Source: Acetobacteraceae bacterium
Lineage (GTDB): Bacteria; Pseudomonadota; Alphaproteobacteria; Acetobacterales; Acetobacteraceae
NCBI GenBank assembly: GCA_025356735.1
Contig: JANXRT010000419.1
Span: 1 to 14,597, forward strand
Direction: 5' to 3'
DNA length: 14,597 bases
The notes beneath the pieces are model-generated. The model was not told where the DNA came from, made no database searches, and saw nothing but the letters and a program-made list of their open reading frames with translations. The position numbers and the translations under genes are program-made. Positions within the stretch are counted from its first letter, which is position 1. Each line of letters opens with the position of its first letter. This document shows, in pieces, positions 6,848 through 13,430 of this stretch.

Positions 6848-8110
6848 TTACCTGATGCTTTCCGTGCCGCCCATGTAGGGCCGCAGCGCATCCGGGATCA
6901 GGATCGAGCCGTCGGCCTGTTGGTGATTCTCCATAACCGCGATCAACGCCCGCCCCACGGCTACGCCCGAGCCGTTCAGGGTGTGGACGAAGGTGACGAC
7001 CTTGCCGTCGCGAAACCTTGCATTCATCCGCCTGGCCTGGAAGTCGCGGCAGTTGGAGCAGGAACTGATTTCCCGCCACGCCTGCTGACCCGGCATCCAG
7101 ACCTCCAGGTCGAAGGTCTTCGCGGCCGAGAACCCGGTATCGCTGGCGCAGAGCAGGACACGGCGGAACGGCACCTCCAGCAGGGTCAGCACGCGCTCGG
7201 CCGCCGCCGTCATGCGCTCATGCTCGGCCTCGCTTTCCTCCGGACGAACGATCGAGACCAGCTCAACCTTTCGGAACTGGTGCTGGCGCAACATGCCGCG
7301 GGTATCCCGGCCTGCCGACCCGGCTTCGGAGCGAAAGCAGTCGGTGAGCGCGGTCAGGCGGATCGGCAGGGCGGCTTCGGCCAGGATTTCGCCGGCGACC
7401 ATGTTGGTCAGCGGCATCTCGGCGGTGGGAATGAGGTAGCGGCCGTCGGTGGTCTTGAACAGGTCGTCCTCGAACTTCGGCAGATTGCCGGTGCCATAGG
7501 CGGTGGCCTCGTTGACCAGCGCCGGCACCGTCATCTCGGTGTAGCCGTGGGTGTCGGTGTGCAGGTCGATCATGAACTGGCCGAGCGCGCGTTCCAGCCG
7601 CGCCAGGCCGCCGCGCAGGAGGGTGAAGCGGGCACCGGCCAGCTTGGCGGCGGCGGAAAAATCCATCAGGCCGAGGGCTTCGCCGAGTTCGTAATGCGGC
7701 CTGGGTTGGAACCCCAGATCGCGCGGTTCGCCGTGCTGCGCGACGACGACGTTTGCGGTCTCGTTGCGGCCGTCTGGGACCAAAGGATCAAGGATATTGG
7801 GCAGCGCCTCGAGAATGGCCTTGATAGTCTGATCGAGGCGTTCAGTTCGCATCTCCGCTCCCCCCATCGTAACCCGAAGGAGGGAGGCGCCGCCTTCAAG
7901 TTCCGCTGTGTCGGCGCCGGACCGCTTTGCGTCGCCTATTCTCTTGGCTAGCGCGTTGCGTTGAGCCTGTGCCTCCTGCAATCGGGTCTGGGAGGCGCGT
8001 CGCTCGACATCAAGCTCTAAAAGTCCGTCGATGTCCGGAGCTTGCTGACGCCGCCCCATCTCAAAGGCAAAAGACTCCGGATTCTCCCGGATCCACCGAA
8101 GGTCATGCAT
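6848..8110 (-). CDS. serS: Serine--tRNA ligase
   Basis: This class II aminoacyl-tRNA synthetase charges tRNA-Ser, and tRNA-Sec where present, with serine. The 420-residue chain has the N-terminal tRNA-binding coiled-coil arm (about 30-100). The class II core follows: the TAE serine-binding loop (229-231), motif 2 FRSEAGSAGRDTRG (259-272), and motif 3 in NGSGVAVGRALIAVMENHQ (379-397), then the usual ILIPDALRPYMGG end. I chose the ATG at 8110, giving MHDLRWIRENPE, the usual start of alphaproteobacterial SerS. GAGGA lies 8 nt upstream of it. In-frame starts at 8119 and 8125 lack this spacing. The gene overlaps the end of tatC by 8 nt and is the last gene of the long operon. No odd residues are seen. 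Confidence 0.97.
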   Translation of the reverse strand: MHDLRWIRENPESFAFEMGRRQQAPDIDGLLELDVERRASQTRLQEAQAQRNALAKRIGDAKRSGADTAELEGGASLLRVTMGGAEMRTERLDQTIKAILEALPNILDPLVPDGRNETANVVVAQHGEPRDLGFQPRPHYELGEALGLMDFSAAAKLAGARFTLLRGGLARLERALGQFMIDLHTDTHGYTEMTVPALVNEATAYGTGNLPKFEDDLFKTTDGRYLIPTAEMPLTNMVAGEILAEAALPIRLTALTDCFRSEAGSAGRDTRGMLRQHQFRKVELVSIVRPEESEAEHERMTAAAERVLTLLEVPFRRVLLCASDTGFSAAKTFDLEVWMPGQQAWREISSCSNCRDFQARRMNARFRDGKVVTFVHTLNGSGVAVGRALIAVMENHQQADGSILIPDALRPYMGGTESIR

Positions 8111-8900
8111 CGGAAGCATCCTCAACCGGCTTCGGCTCGACCAACCGGGCCATGATGATGGAAATCTCGTACAGTCCGATCAGCGGCACTGCTAACCCGA
8201 TCTGCGTGATCACGTCGGGCGGGGCCAGGATGGCGGCGACCACGAACATGCCGACATAGGCGTAGCGGCGCATCTTCCTGAGGCTTTTCGACGACACGAT
8301 GCCGACCTTGGCCAGCAGGGTCAGCAGCACCGGCATCTCGAAGGTGATGCCAAAAGCGAACACCAGCTTCATCACCAGATCGAGGTACTCGCCGACCTTC
8401 GCCTCCAGCTGGATCGGCAGGCCGTTGCCGTCCGATGGCACCTCGAAGCTGAGGAAGAAGCGCCAGGCGAACGGGAACACGAAGTAGTAGGCCAGCGCCG
8501 CGCCCAGCGTGAACAGCACCGGCGTCGCCACCAGAAACGGCAACATCGCGCGCTTTTCGGACCGGTACAGACCCGGCGCCACGAACAGCCACAGTTGCGT
8601 GGAGATTACCGGGAACGAGATGAACGCCGCCCCGAACAGCGCCACCTTGAGATAGGTGAAGAACGCCTCATACAGCGCCGTGAAGATCATCCGCCGGTCG
8701 CCGCCGCCGCGCTGCTGCAGGATGTCGGCCAGAGGCTGCGCGAGGAAGGCGTAGATCTGCTTGGAGAAGTAATAGGAGACGAAGAACGCGATCATGAACG
8801 CCGCGGCGGCCCAGATCAGCCGCCGGCGCAACTCGATCAAATGATCGAGCAGCGGCATCGGCTTGTCGTCGATGGTGTCTTCCGGGATGAGCCTGGCCAA
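8103..8900 (-). CDS. tatC: Sec-independent (twin-arginine) translocase subunit TatC
   Basis: TatC is the multi-spanning inner-membrane receptor that, with TatB, recognises twin-arginine signal peptides on folded cofactor proteins. The 265-residue product has six predictable membrane segments. Signature stretches include PMPLLDHLIELRRRL (14-28), the LYEAFFTYLKVALF segment with its conserved Glu (76-89), WLFVAPGLYRSEKR (104-117), FGITFEMPVLL with its Glu (183-193), and the PPD-V-TQ loop before the fifth segment. The upstream tatB stop at 8919-8921 limits the start. I use TTG at 8900. The only ATG alternative (8858, Met15) would remove a short N-terminal tail and leave the core intact. tatB lies 18 nt upstream, and serS overlaps the 3' end. 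Confidence 0.95.
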   Translation of the reverse strand: MARLIPEDTIDDKPMPLLDHLIELRRRLIWAAAAFMIAFFVSYYFSKQIYAFLAQPLADILQQRGGGDRRMIFTALYEAFFTYLKVALFGAAFISFPVISTQLWLFVAPGLYRSEKRAMLPFLVATPVLFTLGAALAYYFVFPFAWRFFLSFEVPSDGNGLPIQLEAKVGEYLDLVMKLVFAFGITFEMPVLLTLLAKVGIVSSKSLRKMRRYAYVGMFVVAAILAPPDVITQIGLAVPLIGLYEISIIMARLVEPKPVEDASDA

Positions 8901-8918
8901 GTTGGGTGCTGTCCGTGC

Positions 8919-9467
8919 TTAGCCGGAGATGTTCGGCGGGATGAAGGCGGGCGGCTCCGCTGGCGTCTTGGCCGCGGCATGACACGGTTGTGCGGAGCCA
9001 GGCCGCACGAAGCCGGGCGGTATAAAGGCCGGGGCGATCTCGGCACCAGGCCTCGTTGCATCCAGCCATTGGCCGTCCACACCTGCCGGTCGGTCGATTG
9101 CGGTGAGATCATGCGCGGCTACCGGCTGGACGTGAGGCGTCGGCGCCGCGGCGCCCACCGGCTCGAATGGCGTTGGCTCGAATGGCGTCGAAAAACTGTC
9201 GCGCAGGGCACGGTCAGGATCGACGGCGCGCTCGACGGTGCCCTTGAAGTCGAAATTCCGGATCTTGTTGAGACCATCGCGGACCTCGCCGAGGTCGGCT
9301 TCCCGAACCATGTCGTCGACATGGGTCTGGAATTCGCCAGCCATGCGGCGCGCCTTCTTCAGCATGCCGGTGACAGCCTTGATCGCCACCGGCAGGTCCT
9401 TCGGGCCGATGAAGATCACCGCCACGACGACGATGAGCGCTATTTCAGACCACGCGAAATCGAACAT
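8919..9467 (-). CDS. tatB: Sec-independent (twin-arginine) translocase subunit TatB
   Basis: The 182-residue product has the TatB layout. A short N-terminus, MFDFAWSE with the conserved Glu8, is followed by a transmembrane helix (about 6-21), the hinge GPKDLP (21-26) and an amphipathic basic helix (to about 60). The FDxxxSE start and GPKDLP hinge mark TatB rather than TatA. Residues 95-182 form a low-complexity Pro-rich tail, longer than needed for the core. It contains a tandem TPFEP TPFEP and two copies of PAFIPP. TatB forms the substrate-receptor complex with TatC, encoded 18 nt downstream. scpB ends 27 nt upstream. No tatA lies in between, although tatA usually precedes tatB in this arrangement. 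Confidence 0.93.
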   Translation of the reverse strand: MFDFAWSEIALIVVVAVIFIGPKDLPVAIKAVTGMLKKARRMAGEFQTHVDDMVREADLGEVRDGLNKIRNFDFKGTVERAVDPDRALRDSFSTPFEPTPFEPVGAAAPTPHVQPVAAHDLTAIDRPAGVDGQWLDATRPGAEIAPAFIPPGFVRPGSAQPCHAAAKTPAEPPAFIPPNISG

Positions 9468-9494
9468 GTTGTTCCGGGTTCTCCGGGCGCGGTG

Positions 9495-10097
9495 CTAGCA
9501 GGATTTTTCCGCGGCGGGAACCGGCGCCGTGAGGTCCGGCTCGATCCTCGGGGCCAGCACAGGTTCAAGCAGAAGGTCCTCGCGGCGCGGCAGATCGCGC
9601 AGCGCACTAAGACCGAACTGGACCAGAAAGCTCTCGGTGGTACCCCATAGCGTCGGACGGCCGGGCGTCTCTCGCCGTCCCTTGGTCTCGATCAGGCTTG
9701 TCTCAAGCAGGGCGTCCAGCGTGTTCTGGCCCAGCGCGGTGCCACGGATCTGCTCGATCTCCGGCCGCGTCACCGGCTGGTGGTAGGCGATGATCGCCAG
9801 GGTCTCCATCGCCACCCGCGGCAGCCGGCGCGGCATCTCAACCGCATGACGCAAGTTCGCCGCAAGATCTGGCGCGGTGCGGAACTGCACGCCGCCAGCA
9901 ACCTCGACCAGCTCGACCCCGCGTCCGGCATAGCGCGCCCGCAACGCCACCAGCACGCCCTCGCAATCGGCGCCGTCCGGCAGGATCTGCGACAGGGCGC
10001 GGGCGCCGACCGGCATTGCCGAGGCGAACACGAAGGCTTCCGCCAGCCGCAACATCTGCTCCTCGGTCGCGGCTTCGGTGTTCCGGGCGTTGCTCAT
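9495..10097 (-). CDS. scpB: Segregation and condensation protein B (SMC complex)
   Basis: ScpB is the kite-type winged-helix subunit that, as a dimer, bridges ScpA in the SMC-ScpAB condensin and helps compact and segregate chromosomes. The 200-residue protein has the expected two winged-helix domains. The first covers about 12-90. The second carries the family's strongest block, AIIAYHQPVTRPEIEQIRG (105-123), followed by a GRRETPGRPTLWGTT segment. The last 30 residues, rich in Pro, Glu and Leu, look disordered. The ATG at 10097 overlaps the scpA stop by 4 nt (ATGA), the classic translational coupling of this pair. The next gene, tatB, starts 27 nt after the TAG stop. Confidence 0.96.
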   Translation of the reverse strand: MSNARNTEAATEEQMLRLAEAFVFASAMPVGARALSQILPDGADCEGVLVALRARYAGRGVELVEVAGGVQFRTAPDLAANLRHAVEMPRRLPRVAMETLAIIAYHQPVTRPEIEQIRGTALGQNTLDALLETSLIETKGRRETPGRPTLWGTTESFLVQFGLSALRDLPRREDLLLEPVLAPRIEPDLTAPVPAAEKSC

Positions 10098-10867
10098 GTT
10101 TCCACTCCGGTCGGCTGAACAATCAACTTGATCCGTATCGAACCGAAATCATGCTCCTGACGCAAAAGCATCAACCCCTCGCGCGACATCTCAAGGCTGG
10201 CGAGCAGCGTGCTGGCCAGCGCGGCCCGGCGTGCAGTGGGGCCGTTCGCGGCATCGGGAAGAAAGCTCTCCAGCGTGCTCCAATCCGGAAGAGTGCCGAT
10301 CAGTGCGCCGAGCCGGGACAGCGCATCCTTCACCGTCCAAAGCGTCAGCGCACGGGGCGTGTAACGACGGGCGGCGCCGACACGACGAACAGCCGCCAGA
10401 TAACCACGCGCCAACGCCGATAGATCAGCGCGCAGGCTGGATCGATCGACCTCGGCAAAATCTTCGGGTGCACCGCGGGCGAACACGTCGCGGCCAAGCT
10501 GGGCGCGCTCGTTCAGCCAAAGCGCCGCATTGCGCACCGCCTGCAGATCGCGCAACCGGCCGGCGAGGGTCTCGGCGGCGAGTTCGGCATCCTCAGGCGG
10601 CCCGACACCCGCCGGCAGCAGCAGCCGCGATTTTAGCCAGGCGAGCCAGGCTGCCATCACCAGCCAGTCGGCGGCTAGTTCCAGCCTTATCTGGCCAGCC
10701 CCCTCGACCACGGCCAGGAATTGATCGACCAAGGAAAGTATCGAAATCCGGGCGAGATCGACCTTCTGGCCACGTGCGAGGTCGAGCAGCAGGTCGAGCG
10801 GCCCTGCGAAGCCGTCCAGCAGCAGCGGCAGTTGATCTGGATCAGAGGGCGAGGACATCGCCGGCAT
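10094..10867 (-). CDS. scpA: Segregation and condensation protein A (SMC kleisin)
   Basis: ScpA is the kleisin that closes the SMC ring and binds ScpB. The 257-residue chain starts with the family hallmark LLLDGFAGPLDLLLDLAR (15-32), followed by VDLARISILSLVDQFL (36-51) and ADWLVMAAWLAWLKSRLLLP (65-84), which form the N-terminal SMC-neck-binding helical bundle. A central ScpB-binding region and a C-terminal winged helix follow (about 170-240). Two starts compete: ATG at 10867 and ATG at 10858. Neither has a clear Shine-Dalgarno sequence, and both overlap the end of the M50 protease gene (by 26 or 17 nt). Translation by coupling to the upstream gene is therefore likely. The gene overlaps scpB by 4 nt. 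Confidence 0.95.
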   Translation of the reverse strand: MPAMSSPSDPDQLPLLLDGFAGPLDLLLDLARGQKVDLARISILSLVDQFLAVVEGAGQIRLELAADWLVMAAWLAWLKSRLLLPAGVGPPEDAELAAETLAGRLRDLQAVRNAALWLNERAQLGRDVFARGAPEDFAEVDRSSLRADLSALARGYLAAVRRVGAARRYTPRALTLWTVKDALSRLGALIGTLPDWSTLESFLPDAANGPTARRAALASTLLASLEMSREGLMLLRQEHDFGSIRIKLIVQPTGVET

Positions 10868-11609
10868 CGCCGCTGAAGCCCGCCAACGACAGGATGACGT
10901 GCATCGCCCAGGGGATCACCGCATCCAGCGCATCGCCGACCGGGTTGAAGGCGATGCCGAACTCGGCCAGCGCGCGGGGTAGCAGGAACACCAGCAGCAC
11001 AACGATCAGGATGCCGGCGCGCTCGAACCGCGCCCAAACCTTGGCCAGCGGCAGCGGCAGCAGGCCGACCGCGATGCGCCCACCGTCGAGCGGCGGGATC
11101 GGCAGTAGGTTGAACAGGCCGAGCACGAGATTGGACAGGATGAAATACTGCGCCAGCAGGGCCAATGTCGTCGGCACTGTGATCGTCGCGGCGCCACTGC
11201 CCAAAGCCGCGGGCGATCCGCCAGCGACCATCGCCAGGATCGGGTGCAGGGCCAGAGCGCCGAGCCAGGCGAGAAAGAAGTTCATCAGCGGCCCGGCCGC
11301 CGCTACCAGCATCATGCCGCGGCGCGGATTGTCGAATTTCCAGGCAGCCACCGGAACCGGCTTGGCCCAGCCGAACAGGAAGCTGACCCGGCCAAGGGTT
11401 GCGAGCTGGAACAGGATCAGCAGGCCCGGCAGCAAAATCGTGCCGACACGATCGACATGGGCCAGCGGATTGAGCGACAGCCGCCCCTCCTGCTTGGCGG
11501 TATCGTCGCCGAGCGCCCAGGCCGCATAGCCGTGCGCCGCCTCGTGCAGGGTGATGGCGACAATCGCGGGTATCACCGCGAGCAGAACGTGAAAAACCGT
11601 CTCGTTCAC
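10842..11609 (-). CDS. Site-2 protease-like M50 family zinc metalloprotease, membrane-embedded
   Basis: The 255-residue protein has the two catalytic motifs of the M50 intramembrane protease family. The zinc-binding HEAAH (22-26) lies in the first hydrophobic helix (TLHEAAHGYAAWALGD). NLLPIPPLDGGR (167-178) supplies the third ligand, Asp175. Several more hydrophobic segments cover 55-75, 95-125, 145-165 and 195-212. There is no PDZ domain, which places it with the compact SpoIVFB/Rv-type branch rather than RseP. The substrate is unknown. I start it at GTG 11609, which overlaps the nagZ stop by 4 nt (GTGA). Upstream in-frame starts would add about 60 residues of nagZ-overlapping, non-conserved sequence. 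It is placed between nagZ and scpA in the operon. Confidence 0.9.
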   Translation of the reverse strand: MNETVFHVLLAVIPAIVAITLHEAAHGYAAWALGDDTAKQEGRLSLNPLAHVDRVGTILLPGLLILFQLATLGRVSFLFGWAKPVPVAAWKFDNPRRGMMLVAAAGPLMNFFLAWLGALALHPILAMVAGGSPAALGSGAATITVPTTLALLAQYFILSNLVLGLFNLLPIPPLDGGRIAVGLLPLPLAKVWARFERAGILIVVLLVFLLPRALAEFGIAFNPVGDALDAVIPWAMHVILSLAGFSGDAGDVLAL

Positions 11610-12631
11610 GCCAGCAGCCGTTGCCGCTCGGCCAGCAAGCTGGCCGGGTTGAGCGCGATGCGGTGGGAAGCGGCCACCCTTCGTGCCTGTAGAAGACGAA
11701 CTGCGGTCGGCGACGAGATTTCCGGGCAGACGCCGAGCAACGCCTCGTTCGCGTCGATTTCGCCGGAACAATACAGCGCAAGGTCGCAACCTGCCCGCAA
11801 CGCCGCCAGGGCACGTTGCCCAGGGCTGCCGCTCAGCGCCTGCATCGCCAGATCATCCGTCACCAGAACACCCCTGAAGCCGATTTGCCCGCGAATGACG
11901 CGTTCGATGATTGTCGCCGATTGCGTCGCCGGGTGGTCGGCATCCAGCGCCGTATAGAGTATGTGCGCGGTCATGGCCCATGGCATGCCGGCGTTCAGGG
12001 CGAACGGCATCGTGTCACGCCCAAGGTCATCCCCATGAACATGGGGAAGCGCGATGTGACTGTCCACCTGCGCCTGGCCATGCCCCGGCGCGTGCTTGGC
12101 GATCGGCTGTACTCCGGCAGCGAGCAGGCCTTGGGCCAGGGCACGACCCAGCCGCGCGACGGTTGCGGGATCGGCCGAAAAGGCGCGGTCGCCGACAACC
12201 TCATGCCCGTCGCGCGACGCGACATCCAGCACCGGCGCAGCAACGACGTCGAAGCCGGCCTGCGCGCAGTCCAGGCCGATCAGCGCGCCCGTCAGCCAGG
12301 CGGCGCGGAGTGCCGGCATGGGTGTCGCCGCGAACAGGCGGCCGAGTTCCCCCGCCGGCGGGTGGGCAAGCCAATGCGGTGCGCGCAGCCTGGCGACCCG
12401 GCCGCCCTCCTGGTCGACCATAACGACGCCACCCGGCGGCAGCACACGCCGTAGGGCGGCAATCAGGGCTTGGAGTTGCGCCGGATGATCCACGTTGCGC
12501 GCGAATAGCACGGCGCCGGCTGGCCGATAGGCGCGCAACAACGCGGTTTCGCGCGCTGTCAGATACAGCCCGGCGACGCCGACAATCGCCGCCTTGACCT
12601 CGCGATAGTCGGACACCCGGTAATCGGGCAC
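11606..12631 (-). CDS. nagZ: Beta-N-acetylhexosaminidase NagZ (glycoside hydrolase family 3)
   Basis: NagZ removes GlcNAc from GlcNAc-anhydromuramyl peptides in the cytosol during cell-wall recycling. The products can influence AmpC-type beta-lactamase induction where that system exists. The 341-residue chain has a single TIM-barrel GH3 domain. Visible motifs are VDQEGGRVARL (72-82), KHAPGHG (179-185; KHFPGHG in most homologues), the flexible acid/base loop DSH (190-192) and VTDDLAMQAL (257-266) with the nucleophile in TDD. No second GH3 domain is present, as expected for NagZ. The start is uncertain. GTG at 12631 follows the upstream stop by 4 nt, GTG at 12616 is also possible, and neither has a Shine-Dalgarno sequence. 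A longer ATG start at 12754 would lie inside the SPOR gene and is unlikely. The stop overlaps the M50 protease start. Confidence 0.94.
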   Translation of the reverse strand: MPDYRVSDYREVKAAIVGVAGLYLTARETALLRAYRPAGAVLFARNVDHPAQLQALIAALRRVLPPGGVVMVDQEGGRVARLRAPHWLAHPPAGELGRLFAATPMPALRAAWLTGALIGLDCAQAGFDVVAAPVLDVASRDGHEVVGDRAFSADPATVARLGRALAQGLLAAGVQPIAKHAPGHGQAQVDSHIALPHVHGDDLGRDTMPFALNAGMPWAMTAHILYTALDADHPATQSATIIERVIRGQIGFRGVLVTDDLAMQALSGSPGQRALAALRAGCDLALYCSGEIDANEALLGVCPEISSPTAVRLLQARRVAASHRIALNPASLLAERQRLLA

Positions 12632-12635
12632 CGCG

Positions 12636-13415
12636 TCAGAAGCTGGCGATGGAGCACCCTGCCCGCTTTGCGCGCACCCGCTCGCAAAACGCCGTAGCTT
12701 GCGCAACATCGGTGAAGCCGCCGGTGCGTAGCCGCCACAAGACATGACCGTCATGCTCGGTGCGTGACACCGTCGGCTGCCGGCCGCCGAACAGATCGGG
12801 CATGGTCGCGGTAAGATGCTTCCATTCCGCGTGGGCCGCGGGCTCGCTGCCGAGGGCGCCGACCTGTACCAGCATCCTGGGCGCCGCCACGACCGCGGTC
12901 ACGCGCGGCTTCTCAACCACCGGCAGCATCGCCGCCGACGAAACTGCGGCTTCGCTGACCGGTGGCGCGGCAGCCGGCGTGGGCGCGGTATCCTGTTGCG
13001 CGCGCAGCATCTTCGGTGCCGGTGCTTCGGATGCCGGTGCCAGCTTGCTGGCAAGGGCGTTGGCGCCACCACCCATGACATCCTCGTCGGCGCCGCTGAT
13101 CTGCATGCCGCCGCGGTTTTCCGGCTTCATGCGAATCGGCCGGCTATCCGCCTGAATGACCGGAACAACGGTGCTACGGTGACCAATGGCGGAGTACAGC
13201 CCGATGACCACGATCAAGGCGCCGCCCAAACCGGCGGCTGTCCAGGCCAGCTTCCGGGTGCCAAGATCGATGCCCCGTCCGACGATATCCCGCCTATCGA
13301 TGCCCCGTGTATCTATACTCCGGTCTGGGCGCGGCACCCGCCAGGTGGCGCCGGGCATAGCGACCTCGGGATCGGCCTCGAGGAAATCGGTGTCGGCGGA
13401 AATTCCGTCACGCAT
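12636..13415 (-). CDS. SPOR domain-containing membrane protein
   Basis: This 259-residue bitopic inner-membrane protein has a cytosolic N-terminus (1-54), one membrane helix (about 55-77), a low-complexity Ala/Pro linker (80-175) and a C-terminal SPOR fold (about 180-259). SPOR domains bind denuded septal peptidoglycan, so a cell-division or wall-remodelling role is likely. The C-terminal block runs from MLVQVGALGSEPAAHAEWKH (181-200) to LWRLRTGGFTDVAQATAFCE (224-243), and fits the usual QVGAF...R.GPF pattern. I chose the ATG at 13415 because GGAG lies 6 nt upstream. A TTG at 13427 lacks this. The gene follows argS by 15 nt and precedes nagZ by 4 nt, the usual alphaproteobacterial order. Residues 37-54 contain a 10-residue repeat (RGID). 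Confidence 0.88.
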   Translation of the reverse strand: MRDGISADTDFLEADPEVAMPGATWRVPRPDRSIDTRGIDRRDIVGRGIDLGTRKLAWTAAGLGGALIVVIGLYSAIGHRSTVVPVIQADSRPIRMKPENRGGMQISGADEDVMGGGANALASKLAPASEAPAPKMLRAQQDTAPTPAAAPPVSEAAVSSAAMLPVVEKPRVTAVVAAPRMLVQVGALGSEPAAHAEWKHLTATMPDLFGGRQPTVSRTEHDGHVLWRLRTGGFTDVAQATAFCERVRAKRAGCSIASF

Positions 13416-13430
13416 CGGCCGCTCCAATCC

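Noticed and set aside
10231..11529. Plus-strand open frame (432 codons) opposite scpA and the M50 protease
   Set aside because: It lies antisense to two clear genes and shows no motif of its own.
11610..11789. A 60-residue N-terminal extension of the M50 protease
   Set aside because: The extension overlaps the conserved 3' end of nagZ and looks like a shadow. The GTG at 11609 gives the usual GTGA overlap and a normal-length protein.
12632..12754. A 41-residue N-terminal extension of NagZ from an ATG at 12754
   Set aside because: It lies within the SPOR domain coding region and is not similar to any NagZ start. Start codons at 12631 or 12616 fit the family length.
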